Shown: in pieces, positions 12,301-27,300 of the stretch
Layout of the letters: each line of letters starts with the position of its first letter
How positions within the stretch are numbered: the first letter of the stretch is position 1
DNA from: Maniola hyperantus
Lineage: Eukaryota; Arthropoda; Insecta; Lepidoptera; Nymphalidae
Length of the DNA: 64,000 nt
Assembly: GCF_902806685.2 (NCBI RefSeq)
Contig: NC_048560.1
Span: 2,210,492 to 2,274,491 of the forward strand
Direction of reading: 5' to 3'
The notes under the pieces: generated by a model
Databases searched by the model: none
The model's input: the letters and a program-made list of their open reading frames with translations, nothing else
What the model was told of the DNA's origin: nothing
Translations under genes and position numbers: made by a program

Positions 12301-15300
12301 ATATTCATAACGTATTGAATAGCTTTTTTCCTAATCTGTGCGTAACTAATGACTAACATTTCCATTTACCCTCCATTTTGTCGTTTGCGCTAGGACAAAG
12401 AGCTAAAGGACGCAGTGTCGCAGCGCAAACTCGCGATGACGGAATATAACGAGGTTACCGACAAACTGTCCGAGCTGAGGCAGCAGAAACAGAAGCTGTC
12501 CCGACAGGTGGGTACTACTAATGTTATAATAACAACGTGAAAGTGAAAAAAGAGACAGTGAAAGTGAAAAGTGAAAGTGAAAGTGAAAAAAGTAATCTTG
12601 CTTATTGATCAATGATCACGCGCAAATTAGAGAGAATGTGCAGCGTGCGCTGCTTATTGGACGCAGTGTCTCAGCGCAAACTCGCGATGACGGAATCTGT
12701 CACTGACAAACTGTCCGAACTGAAGCAGCAGAAACAGAAGCTGTCCCGTACTACTGAAATTATAGTAACAAAGTTAAAGTGAAAGTGAAAGATGAAAGGG
12801 GAAAAAAAGTAAACAGAGAAAAAAGATCTGAAGAAAAGATGTGAAGTGATGAGAGACTTGTACTGTCTCTAGCTCACTGATAAGGGCAAATTAAAGAGAA
12901 TATACAGCATACTGCATATGCTTTTTGCGAATTAGGTGCATATTTGGACGTCCGATAAGATACGTCGCTTCAGTAAAATATATTTTGCAAAAACATTAAA
13001 TAACTTATGAACTGTTGAATTTCAAATAGCTCAAAAAACAAATAATATGTATCTTTGAAGTCTTATCAAACAGTTTGGTTAAACAATTTTAAACTTTATA
13101 CCCTTATTTGAAAGGCGTAAATCAACGAAACCAAAATTTGTACTTGAAACTTTTTGTCATATTATTAAATTCACGAATTACTTAGAAAAGAGAAATACGT
13201 AACCGTTTAAATTATGTATTGTAAAAAGTACCTTATTCGGATAGTTTTAAAGTATAAATCGCTCAAACAGGTCCGTGACAAAGAAGAGGAGTTAGAAGTG
13301 GCGATGGCGAAAATCGACGGCTTGCGACAAGACATTCGTCGCGCGGAGAAATCGCGCCGCGACTTGGAAGCCAGGCTCGACACTGCCATCTCTGAAGGAG
13401 CTAAGGTATGCTTTTGGCTGATTCTTTAATACCCTTATATACCTTATAATAAGGTATATAAGGGTACCTAGGGTAGGCTTATATACCTTATATTATAAGG
13501 TTATATAAGGTTTTATAATACCCTTTTGACAATACCCCAGTGGCCCTACCGCGGTTGCTTGACAGCTACAATGTCACGATCGCAATCATCTCTGATTGGT
13601 TGACGCTCGCTCACTATTGGCCATAATGCATTGTTGCAACAAGAATCGCACAAATTCAGCCAATCAGAACAATTGAGATTGTAATAATGATTGATGCAGG
13701 TTTTAGACAATCGCCCTACTGTTCACAACGACGAGTCCACCGCCTACAGTACGGGGGCCCTGGACCCAACACACGACCGAGACCTCGAGGCCCTGAGCCA
13801 AGAAGGCAGGCCTTAGCCGACAACGGCTTAAAGGACGTTACCACAGCGTTGAAATATACAGTCCAATAACAAAGCAACGGTGGGGTGGGTTGCGGAGTGC
13901 GGGCGGCGCGGCACACAGATTCGCGTAGTCTGTGTGATTGATGGACGAGGGTTTACGTGAGCGTGGTTTTAAATATTTTAAGTGTCGTTTAGTAAGTTAT
14001 ATCATAAAATGGTGCATTACTGTTCTGTCTACGGATGCTATGCGAATTCTAAACAGAACAAGCGTCTAAAATTTCACCGATTTCCCCGCGATTTTAATCC
14101 CAATTTTGTGACAACCCTTGCATATTTGCGTAGGAACACGTATATATACCTACACGAGCGGCGGCATCGCTCGACTTCAAAGGCGTCGAACAACTGGTAG
14201 TATTTCGTTAAACTGTGACGTTACCGGGGAAGCGTTCTTCCCCGCGCCACACCCGGGCAAGGAGGCCATACCCCCGTCTCGACCTAGGTCAAACGGAGAA
14301 GACTCCGCTGAAAGTATTAAAACAATAATACTTGCAGCGGATATGGATAAATTCATCATCATCATCATGATTAACCCATCGCCGGCTCACTACAGAGCAC
14401 GGGTCTCCTCTCAGAGTGAGAAGGGTTTTGGCCATAGTCTACCACGCTGACCAAGTGCGGATTGGCAGACTTCACACACCTTTGTGAACATTATGGAGAA
14501 CTCTCAGGCGTGCAAGTTTCCTCACGATGTTTTCCTTCACCGTTAAAGCAAGTGATATTTTTATTTAAGAATTGTTGTGTACACATATTAAGGGTTACCG
14601 CTTAGATCTTAATCTATTGTTTTTTATTTTTATTTGGACCATTTATAGCTGAAACCTGTTTTGTGTGCCTTTATAATAAAATAAATAAATAAATTACTTA
14701 AAAACGCACATAACTCCGAAAAGTTAGAGGTGCGTGCCCGGGATCGAACCCCCGAACGCCCTAACCACTAGGTTACCATAGCTTCAGTCTGGATAAATTC
14801 AATGTATTAAATGTTTATATATTGTGTAGGAGCGCAAGTTACGCGAGGAAAGCATGAGGCTGCAGCGAGTGGAAGCTGTAGAAGCGGCTGGAGGAGCAGG
14901 ATCCACGGCTGCTGATGTGGCTAAGCTGCAGGCAGATATTGAAGCGCTAGAGGTAAGGGAGAATTTACTCCCAACGAGCTGATGCTTGCGACTACGTACG
15001 TGTGGGTTTAGGTTTTTAAAAATCCCGTGGAAACTAATTTCCCGGGATAAAAAGTAGCCTATATCACTCTCCAGTTCTTTCACTATACCCATGCAAAAAA
15101 TCACGTCGATCCGTTGCCACGTGATTGAAGGACAAACAAAACCACTTTCGCATTTATAATATGGGTAGTGATTGAAATAGCGTAACCATACGATGTGTCT
15201 AATGCATTCTAATATGACCTTATTTTGCAAGACATAAGGTGCATAATTACGTGTCTCTCTTTATATTGTGCCTTTACTCTGTACAGCTGTAGCCGGCAGG

Positions 15301-18300
15301 AAATACATATTGTACACCTTTAGAAAGATTTCGGCTTCGTAGAGAGTTTCTTTTTTCATTTATTAGGTTTACCAACAGCTTTATTGGCTACATCAAATAC
15401 AATCTTAAAAATACAAAGTTCTTTGACAAAATTCTTTAAAAAAAAAAGGAATTATTGTTGGTGTTTTCTCTGTCAGAGTTGTCTCCGTCACTAATACCTA
15501 TGTGACGTTTTATCGGTCTCAACGACAGGGACAACGCTTTTCAAAACCGGTATCTCTTTGTTAAGGTCGATGTACAATTTCCTGCCGGGTACTGTCTGTC
15601 TGTAATTGTCTACCAATCCGCACATAGTCAGCGTGGTAGACTATAGCCAAAACCCTTCTCACTCTGAGAGGAGACCCGTGCTCTGTAGTAAGCCGGCGAT
15701 GGGTTGATCATGATGATAATGATGACTGTAATTGTCTAAAAGCGGAATCAAACTATCGGACGTAACGTGAGCCGTGGCTGACAGCCGTGACAGATAGGTG
15801 TGCATAATCGTTTGGGACGCGGCTTGCGGAGTCATCCGAGCGTTTTCGGCTGACAAAAACATCCAGTTTATTACATAGTATTTATTATATCGGACATCTA
15901 AGCGCTCAAGGATGGCCCAAGGTTACGTCCGATAGTTTGTACAGCTCATACATTTTATTGTCCAGATTGGTTAACCGCGTCAGATAATTTAATACCGCCT
16001 TTACAGAATCAGTACTCGGAGTCGCTGGCCCAACAACAGGCGCGCTACGCGGCCGAACTGTCTGCGCTCAGAGATCAGTTGCACGAAGGCGACGCGTTAC
16101 GCTCGCGGCTCAATAGAGAGGTTACTATTAACTTATACTCCAGTAGCTAATGCCCGCGACACACATTTCAAATCCCTATTTGGTAACGATTTGGTTCAGT
16201 TTCATACTTATACTTTTTCTTAAACATGATTATAACACTTCTAGTTGCAAACATCAAAGGACAAGCTAGAAAACCGTCGATTGGAGCAACTAAACGACAG
16301 TGAAGATAAGCAGATGCTGATCAATGAGAACAGGAAGCTCGCCAAGGATCTTGAGGCTGTGCGTATTATCGCGTTTTGTTGTGGTATCTTATCAGTAATC
16401 ATCAGTCCTATCACCTGTCTTCGTATTTGATAGCGTTCTGGTTACACTCTGTATTTTGTTATACAAGATGTTAAATAACTAACATATCCGTAACATCTCA
16501 GCAAAGCTGTGGTTAATAGAGGTAGACCTAGAGGTAGTGTTTGTAAGGTCGCATTTAGAGTGGTGCGTTCCACTTATAATTTTCATATGATCAATTTACT
16601 TTTCTACATGTAGCGTAATTCTTTATTACAGAAACACTCATATACTTTTTTTTGTACAAAACATGTGATTCTTATGTAATAAATTCATCAGATGGCAGAA
16701 AACGGTAGGAGATGGCAAGCGGAGAGGAGACAGTTTGAAATGGAGTTAGAGGAGCTACGAGCTAAACGAGATTCGATGCAACATTGGGAGACTCAGGTAA
16801 GATATTCTTTAGAAACAATGTGATGATTTGGTTTACTCGGTGTTCCTCAGCACTTAATAGATTCTGACTAAGGCGCGCCCATACACACCTGCAAAATGAA
16901 ATGACGCTGAAACCCACCACCCCGAGTGCCATCTCGACCTGTCGGGTACTATATTTGACTGATTTCTCGATGTGTTTAATCCTCTTATGTGATTATTATA
17001 AAGTTTTGATTGTGTAACAGATAGCAGACATCATCCGATGGGTGTCCGATGAGAAAGAAGCTCGTGGGTATTTGCAAGCTCTCGCCACAAAAATGACTGA
17101 GGAATTGGACTATCTGAAGCATGGTATGTTAATTTAGATTGCTATAAAATTAAATGGAAACCTTTTTAATTCATAGACTAGCGCTTGGCGCAATCGGTCT
17201 ACCAAACCTGCTGACAGGTGATGATGTAGCCGAAGATGGAGCGCGCTTGCCTAGAAGATGCATATTCACTCTTGAGTCCATATTAAAAGTGGAGGGAAAA
17301 CTGATGCCGGAAGGGCGAAGGACCTTGAAGTTTGTAACCTGTATCTGATACCACAAAATTAGCTGAATTTTCGGTTCATGAATAATTATTTTTGCAATGT
17401 TAAGACTTTCAACACTAATTTACATTCGACATCAACACGAATTTCTATTCGAGTTGGAAGTATAATACAATTTGGCCTTGACGCGAAAACTTGACGGATT
17501 TCAGACAATTTTTAAAATTCCTATAATACCTACTCCTGTATGTTGTGTTAGTCTAGGTAGACGGCGTCTAGTGTTAGTCTTTACTAACACTAGACGCCGC
17601 TTTGTTTCTTTAAACGAAACAAAGCGGCGCTAATAATTCCGTCTCACTCATACACTATGCACAGGTGTAATATATAAGTGAGAGGGAATGATTAACACTG
17701 CTATTTCCCATTTGCTTCTTTATCGGTACGAGTTATATTGTTATTTTTTTTTATTGCAGCGAGTGTTACTCGGACATTCGGTCCACCATCTTCCCCGCCG
17801 GCGGTAAGCAGTGGAACAGGAGGCTGGAGGGACAGAAGATCGCAGAAAGTGGACAAGATGGAACTCCTCACTCTTCAGAACTCACTCCAGTCTGAAGTGC
17901 AAGCCAAGCAGGCTGTAGGTGAAGAACTGAGCAGGACTCGCGCTGAACTACTTGCTAGCCAGAGGTATTTCAGTAGATTGATAGATTTCGGACTTTAAGT
18001 GTCGTAAGTGTAATCGATTCGGACACTGCGCATGATATTGCTACCAAGAGTCAACCAATGTTACATGTGTAAGAGCAAAGGGCACATGACGCGTAGGTGC
18101 ACGCTACGATGAGTTGACGTGCTATAACTGTAACAAGATGGAAAGTACCGCGTGGAATCCGCGTGTACTAGCGGGCGGGCGAAGCGAACGAAGGAAACTA
18201 TACAAACTACGCGAAATATTCTCCCCCCGATTCTCTAGTCTCTTTCTAAACTAAATTTAGAGTATCTGCATCCTTTTCTTTTTACTAATGCTAAAAAAGG

Positions 18301-21300
18301 AACGGAACATGACTTTCACATTTAAAGACTCTAAATTTTAGTGCACAATACAAATTTAAACAGTAGGTTCGCGAGTGCGTGCTTAAATCACGGGTTTTAC
18401 CATCTAAAAATTAAATTTAGAAATGTCAAACTGCTTCTGTCCTTTTCATATTACAATAGTAAGAAGAGGGTGCTATTACTCTAAAATTAGGTTGTGCTTA
18501 GAATCGGTGCCAATTGGCGAGCTAAAGTATTGGGTTCACACCGAAAACTACGGACAGACGAGCGACGGGCGCGGATGGGAGAGCGAGAGGGCGTTCTATC
18601 TGTCCATTGTCATTTGCGCGCAGTTGCTGTGCACGTCAAGCCCAGGCCACACCGCCAGCTAGCTTTGAGCTAAGCTAGCGAAGCGAGGGCGAAGCTTCGC
18701 TGGAATCGTCGGATATTTCGTTAGCTTAGCTCGTTAGGTTAACCGGTAGCTCGCGGTGTGAACCGAAGTATGTAAAGAGGTGAAACGATGTTCGCCCGCC
18801 TAGCCCGCCCGCCCGCTAGCTGGCGGTGTGGCCTGCGCTAGGCTGGAAACTAATGTCTATTCGTCATAGTCATCGTACTTCACCATAATCATCATCCATC
18901 ACCATCATAATTCATACATTCGGTCTTTGAGGGTGGGGGTTTTGGCCATAGTCTACCACGCTGGCCAAGTGTGGATTCGCATACTTCACACACATTTGAG
19001 AACATTATGGAGAACTCTCAGGCATGCAGGTTTCCTCACGATGTTTCCTTCACCGTTAAAGCAAGTGATATAATTAATTAAAAACGCACATAACTCCGAA
19101 AAGTTAAAGGTGCGTGCCCGGGATCGAACCCTCGATCTCCGATTAGGAGGCGGCCGTCCTAACCACTAGGCTATCACAGCTTAGTTTCTATCTTCTGCCT
19201 AGAAGAATAGAATATATTTTATTCAAGTAGACTTCAACTAGAAGAAGTCAAGTAGTTTAATTTACCACTGGTTCGGAATGCCGTTCCTACCGAAAAGAAC
19301 CAGCAAGAAACTCGGCGAGGAAGGGGAGACGTATCACGTGATCCAATGATGATTTGTTTCAACAGGGAGTTATTGGAAACTCGTCAACGCTTAGACACGT
19401 TAGCGCACGACATGAAGCGCAAAGAGCAGCACATTCGCGACATGCAAGCCAAGCTCGACCAGCCCCACCAGCCCTCCAACTCCTGTGAGTATGCACACGC
19501 CTTTACATACAACATCACATGTTCTACATACACAATTAAAGGGTTCTGTATTATTAGCTGTTGTCAATGTTTAGTTTATGCAAACTTGACCTTTTAATCC
19601 ATACTAATGTTATAAATGCGACCACCGCCGCCTCGCAGTCACCTTTTAATTTTACGATACTTCATATTATTTTAATTTTGTGATATCTCCTAAGATATTA
19701 TTCTAAATTAAATGATGTACAGGGCAATTTTGCTGTAAATGGAATGCTTCAGATCATCAACTACTTTATTTTGATAACAATTAATAGTATGTCAGTAAAA
19801 ACACCTTCAACAGTAAGGCTTTGTTTCGGGTCACATTTGAAAATCATAAAATCGATTATTGTGAGCCAACCTTAAGAGATACATGTATGCAACTGTGGAC
19901 TTTTTTTGTAGAACTTTGTAAGAGAAACAAATTCACCATATATTGTTTTCGTGTAACTTTGACCATTTAGGCAGCGCACGCCTCGGAAACTTTCAAATGA
20001 GAGGATTTTTTCCCGACCTAATTCACATTATTTCAATTTTCCTAGGGATCTCTAATTTTTTGAGGATAAAATGTAGCTCATGCTTCTTGTTAATAATGTA
20101 GCTTTCTATAGGCGAAAGAATTTTTAAAATCAGTTGAGTAGTTTTTGAGTTTTTCCTAATTTTTTCTTATAATATTTGTTAATTTTCGATGGATTATTAA
20201 TCACTCCTCACTGACAACACATTAGTATCTACTATCTACATTGCACCCATGCGAAGCCGGGGCGGGTCGCTAGTAATATATAAAAAGGTCAAGTTTGCAT
20301 AAACGAAACATTGCCAACAGCTGTTTCGTGCAGAATATCCCACAGTTATTAAAGGAGACTGTCCAATCCTAGCCTCAAGTTTTTAGTGTATACCCAAATA
20401 ATTGAGACAAATACAGCGTTTGCAATTAGATTAATTCTAAATTGTAATACAAGTTTCCAAGTACAAAAGTATTTAAAATGGAATATTTTTAAGTTACTAG
20501 ATGATGTCGCGACTTTGGCCTTATAAATCATGACAGTTAACGATAATCGTAAAATTTACATACAAATCCACTAAAATCATGCCCAGCATCAAAATAAAGA
20601 TAAAATAATTAAAGATTTAGTTTCATACATTTTTAGTATTGTACATAAACCATCTATTTTCCTTGCATTTTTGGACAGTCTTCTTTCTTAAACAACTACG
20701 TACACACTTTGGTAAACTTGTATTGCATAAGTGATAATAATTTATTATTTGTGTATTTTTTCAGCACATTATTATAGACAGTTGTTTAATAGTATTATTA
20801 TATTTATTTAGTGCACCTTTTCTTTTTGTTTTCGTTACATGTTACCGCACAATCCCCACCCAATACACAAAAAAACGTGAAAAATGTATAAACGTTGGCA
20901 ACCAACCTTTGTCTCAAATGCAATGTTGGATCCATCCCCAAAGTCCAACGTCGTCCGCGACGAAAAAAACGAAAATAACTTGTCTATGGCTCATATTTAT
21001 GGACTCTAAAACTGTGTGATTGAAAAATTATATTATCTGTGAAATTATGAAATTGGAACTGTGATTCGTTGTGCAAAAAAAAACTATTTAAAAAAAAATT
21101 AATTGTAACCTATGGGGCCATTTTTTGCATTTAAATAATGAAACTTATTGTATTAACCGTGGCATTTGTTCGCGTGTAACGCGTTTGTTGTAATGTGTTT
21201 TTTTTCTTCAACTATGTATGTAATATTTCGTGCTGTCACTTTTTAATGACAGTTCGATGGTGGTTAAGGCCGTACATACCGTTGTTTATAGGCGTGACGT

Positions 21301-24300
21301 CATGCATATGGGGTGTTGCCATACTCGTTTACCATCAGTTTTACGGATGACCAAAACTACGTTGTTTTATCTCCCGACAATTACTAGTGTCTATTCAGTT
21401 GCACACTAATCTCTTAACTTATTGACAGGTCTGAAAATAGTGCTATCCTCTTCACAATGTTAGCTATAGTACGCGACAGATCGAGATAGCAATCGGTGTA
21501 CCGGGGTATCCGCACAGTCCCCGCGTTAATCCGATGCGGGATAGGGCAGACGACGTGCGGGTCCTCCCACCTCACACCCCGATTGCCATCTCGACTTATC
21601 GCGTACTATAGATGAAATAGTATTTTTTTGTATTATTATTTTACACACAAAAAATTATTATGAATTTGTCCATATTGGAATTTTTTTAATGTTTTAATTC
21701 TTGACGCGCCCTTGTCGAATGATTCTAGTCTAGTAGTATATATTCTCATCTAGTCTAAAACACAACTATATTTTTACCAAAGATTTTAATGAATTAATTT
21801 ATTATTATTTTAATTTAACTCCACCACCATTTGAACTAGTCAATATTTTTTTATATTTACTTATTTTAAGTTTCAAAAACATAATATTTTGTTTTGAGAA
21901 TATGGTATATATTAGAGATGCGCTGAATGTAGGTTCAACCGAATACAAATGTTCGGCCGAATATTCAGTCCAAAATGTACCGAACCGAATATTCCGGCCG
22001 AATCATGCGGTTCAAGGGTACGGCGCTCTGCAAGAGCTGGGTGGCGTAATTGCCACCGCCCCTTCTGCCCCGCGCGTAACTTTAACAAATAATTTTATAT
22101 TGATTGTTGAAGTTAATCTTTTTTATTTAGTCAATAAATAATTGGTACAAAAAGTAGTTTTTCTTTCACTTACAAAAAACTATGTACAACTTTTGAAATA
22201 AACCCCACTTCTTTAGTAATTAGTTAACTTTACTGGTGGATAAAACGTTCTTTTTTAAATATTAACAATAATTTAAATATTCGGTAATTATTCGGCAAAT
22301 CAACCAAATATTCGGCCGAAACCGAACATGAAACAATATGACGAATGTATCGATTACGAATATTCGGCCGAACATTCACCGCATCTCGAGCAATATCATA
22401 TTTTTACAATTATTTTTGCCATTAATTGTTTACTTTGATACTGATGATAATGAATATAAATTAAAATTGATTCGATTTTTATTTAAATCGACCACTTAAA
22501 AAGTGACAGCATTAAATTTTATTTTAGGATTAAGTCGCCGTAGAACCATGTTATAGAATCTCAGTGCATTTTAATTATTTATTTTAATGTCGATTACGCA
22601 TTTTCTAACACAATTCTTGCTAAGTATATTTAGTACCCACTTGAAAGTATTACGTTCTAAAAAGAGTAATTTATACTGTATTAGAGAAAATAGTCGATTG
22701 CTAGTCGCTTCTTGTCGCCGCAGCGGTGGGATAAGGTGATCTAAAAGTGTAGTGACCTAGTTCTATAACGAAAATAATTACTTTGGACGGTTCGTGTGAA
22801 GCTTATTACTACGGAATATAAATTATATTATAATCCGGTCAATATTAGCGTTCCCAACATTCGTACCAATTTTAATCTAAAAATGGTATATGAATGTAGG
22901 AACGCCAATATTGACCGGACAATAATAAAAATATCCCATAGTGTGAAATAAGCTTTAGAGATTTGTTTAGATACAACCGAGTAAGCACAATTGTATTAAT
23001 TTAGAAAATGCGTCATTGGCGTCCGTTTTATCTGTTTGCGATGCATAATATTTAAGTTACTTATTACATTTACTTCTGCATTTAGGTTGTTTATATATTA
23101 CTTTTGAAGAATTGTAAAAAAAATTACAATATAATTAAAATATAATTTTTATTAGTGTTTTTACCTACACTTCAAGGAAATTTGTGAACAAATTTTAAGT
23201 ACATATCAAAAATTGCAAAACTGGCAGGATTTGAAACTGTGTCTCCCTGGGAATCGCGTCAGGAGCGCCTACGGTTCACATGCTGCCAGTGCCGGAAGGA
23301 AGATGGACAAAAATTTATGGACGCGTGCCCCAGAATGTACAGAGATGATATATGTGCCATTTAATAGTAAAAATCTTCTATTTTAAGAAAAAAAAGTCGC
23401 ATGTTGTTTTGCAGTCGTGGCATTAAGTTTGTGATAGGCATAAAAAGACTTCCATCCAGGGCCGTAAAGTAAAAAAAAAGGGAAAATCTTGGACAAAATC
23501 GATTTAAATTCTTATTTTTCAGCGACTGCTTTTAATGTAAATAGTTATTCAAAATTCATTGTATATTTTTATCTGAATTTATTTTAAAATTTAATATATA
23601 AAAAGAAAAAAAGGTGACTGACTGACAGACTGTTCTATCAATGCACAGCTCAAACCATTGGACGGATCGGGCTGAAATTTGGCATGCAGATAGCTATTAT
23701 AACGTAGGCATCCGCTAAGAATGGATTTTTGAAAATTCAACCCCTAAGGGGGTGAAATAGGGGTTTGCAATTTGTGTACGCGGACGAAGTCGCGAGCATA
23801 ACCTAGTACCTTTATATTTTTGTTCAGCCTGGGGCAAATTATGTCCATCTCGTTTGAGATAGTATTTTCATTCAGTACTGAAGTGGTAGCATGTGAACCG
23901 TGGGCTAGGTGCTTTAGGCGCGATTCCCTGGGAGATGCAGGTTCGAATCCGTAAAAAATGTATTTAAAAATAGTGTAATAATGTGTCAATCCCTGTGTAC
24001 AGTACGTAGTAAATGTACATATTTAACGGTATTAAACTTTTGTTGCATTCTCTTGTTATTTATTTGTTTATTTTTTATCTGTGGCCGTGTTAGACTTCGT
24101 CTGTAGAGTTAAAAAATTATTATTATAAATTAATATGTCAAAAGTACGATTTTAGTCCTTAATTTAAGGGTGAACCTCAGAACAAATACCTGTAGAAGTA
24201 ACCCTATTGTGACTCTTACTGTTAGAGCGAGACAGCTTAATGCATTTAAGCTCTTATGAGAACATGACGAATGATAATTTTTTGTCCTTATCACCGTGGC

Positions 24301-27300
24301 CACTTTTTTTTTGTACTAGGCATCCAAAGAGGCACCTAAAACCAGGCAGTGTCTCTTACAAATTCTTATAAAAATGGAATGTATTTCAATGTAATTAAGG
24401 TTGTAAGTTATGTGCAAGCAGCGAGGCAAGGTTCAGCCAAGTCGTCGAGCTACTGGAGTGGTAAAGAAGAGAATGGTGCGTGATTTTTCCATAAGTTTTG
24501 TCCATAATACGTCCTCTTTTAGAGTAGATTTCGTATGTGATTGTGTATGTCTTTGCCTCCGTTTTATAACGTATTTGTTGGTGTTTTAAAAACAACCCGG
24601 CTGAGTTTGTTGCGGGCTCTTCTCAGACCCGGGTGCGTTTGGAACCCTCGTAGCTTTAGTTTTAAGTAAAAAATATCACATCTTACAAATGCAACAACCG
24701 ACCATCAAAAAGTGTAATTTATTACCTATTTTGATTAAAACATTTGCGTTTTGAATAATTCATAGTATTATAAAAATTTAAAATTTGGGGCAACTTTGTG
24801 TGTAAATAAACCAAGTGAAAACAGCAAAACTGCATAGGATAAAATTCAGAGATTTAGAGAGAAAATTTAGAGATTTGTGCACAATCGAATGGGCCATGCC
24901 AGTGCTTTTAAAAACTTTTTTATTCATTAGACATTTCACCTTACGAGGGACTCCTGATTATAAAGTTCAGATAGGGATATTTATTTTTCTTTAATAGATT
25001 TTGTAATGGCAGCAAAAAATTACAGACGTTATTTTTATTATAATTGTTTTTAATTCAATACACCAACAAATACTATCCATAATCAAAAGGTTTTCGTGGA
25101 TTTCCTGTCTTTGTCTGCGTTTTAGTTTAATACCTTTGTACCTAGTTTTTTATCCTATATCTTTCCATTGTAAGTACTTACGAGCAAGTGTCAAAGGAAA
25201 ATTATTAATTTTTAACATTTTAAAATATATTGCTGTTTTGTGGGTCTCGTTAGTTTATTTAAGTTTCAATTAATTATTTATTTAGTAATAAGCATTTATT
25301 TAGTTGTTTATACTAAACATTAATATTTATTTTTATTCCAAACATTTTAAGACGATTTTTTAAAATTGTTAACTGACTCCAAAACAGTGATATTATTTCA
25401 CAATATTCGGAAAAATTTGTACATTTTGGAAAAGATTTTCCTCTGTACGTTGTAAATCGCTTCGCTTTTGCTTGAGCTTCTTGCCGTGGCATGGATGTGA
25501 CAAGAAATTGAAAAATTCTATACTTACTTACATATTAAATATTTTAATATTTCATATCCAATTAAAATACAATAATAAAAAAGTGATGTCTATTCATGCA
25601 CGGCATATAACGTGCTAAGCGATTTGTTTTTCTTTAACACTTGTTTGTAAAGGCACATAGGTTTTGACTAATCTTGATTTTTTGTCAACCCCTACTTTTT
25701 ATGAAAATACCAACATTCACACAACAGACACATAGATCACAATAGACATACGTTAATTTACGTTTCATCATAATCATGATCAACCCATTCGCCGGCATAC
25801 TACTGAGTACACCATCAAAATGAGAAGGACTTAGGCCATAGTCCGCCACGCTAGCCAACCTGCATGAATGAGAGTTCTCCACAACGTTCTCTCAAAGGTG
25901 TGAGAAGTCTACCAATCCGCTCTTGGCTAGCGCGGTAGATGGCCTTAACTATGGAGAATAGAGAAGGGTGGTGGAATAGTGGGTGGATGATGATGATCTC
26001 CTATAGTCCGAATGATTGACAAATAAAATAGATCGATATATGAATAACTATAGTACGTGACAGGTTGAGATGTCAATCGGGGCGGAAACGCCCCACACAC
26101 CCGCATAGCGTGTGCGGGGCTTCCCCCACCTCATACCCCGATTGCTATCTCGACCTGTCGCGAACTATAGGTTGCTTGAAAATTTCTTATACCTTTTGTC
26201 GTTGTGTGAATGTTACCGCAGGGCCACAGGTTTGTCTCAAACGTAATAAAACATATCTTTAGAAATGCATAATATCGAGGCCATGGCTGGTGAGGACAGG
26301 TGTGTCCGCTTGACGCGTTGTTATACCGGCTTCCCACGGTACGTGATATTGCAGACCAACCCGCACCGACGCACCGTGGGAAGAGTATCGTCCATGGTAC
26401 AGTTGTTCCATTTCATGAAGACCGCTCAGTCTTGGTTGTATAAGTCCCGCAAATTGCGATTGCGCTGGAACCGTGTCTCATTAATATCGAAATGACGTCA
26501 TTTTGACGTCAGCCGAAATAAAAATATACCATCAGCTCGAAACTTCAGTCTAATGCCGACGTGACTAAAATGGCGGCCACGCGCATTAGCAATTTGCGGG
26601 ACTTATAGTAGTGAATGTAAACCGCGTCGCGGTAGAGATTGAGTCTGAAATCTATAGAGCTCACTTTGACTTTGCTCAGCCTTAAGATTAAGTTGAAACG
26701 AGACAGATTTATGTGAGAGATATACATCTGTATCGTTTTAACTCTGTCTTAAGTCTCAGCAAAGTCAAAGTGCGCTATATAGATTTCACCCTGAGTGTCA
26801 CGCACACTATAACAATGTGTACAAGTGCACTCACACAAACATAGCCAAATAGTTATCATGAAATAGAACATCATAGCGCAGACACGTCGTTCGTCCGAGC
26901 CTTTTGCGCAGTGCGTGGTCGTCGGCCGTCGTATTAATCCGTACAATCACGCACCGTGGGTATCAAGCATTACGCTGTTTGCGGAAAGCTGTGGCCCTGC
27001 TGTTTATGTGTGGGAGACGGGTTTAGTTTGTTCGTATATTGTAAACGTCCCGTGCATGTGTTAGTCCCTAGATTGTTCACTAATTTGTCATGTAAAGTCG
27101 GGTGTCAGAGTTGAAGCATCCTTTCTCTATTCGAGGCAGCAAAAGGTACTCGACAGGAACTTTTCGGCTTCGTAGAGCGGATTTTCTATCACTCATACGT
27201 ATGTCACAGTTCACGACAGTCATGAAACTTGTAACAAAACCTCGAGGTCACGAGTCATACTCAATCGTGTCACAGTGAGACTTGGAACTCATCCAATTTT

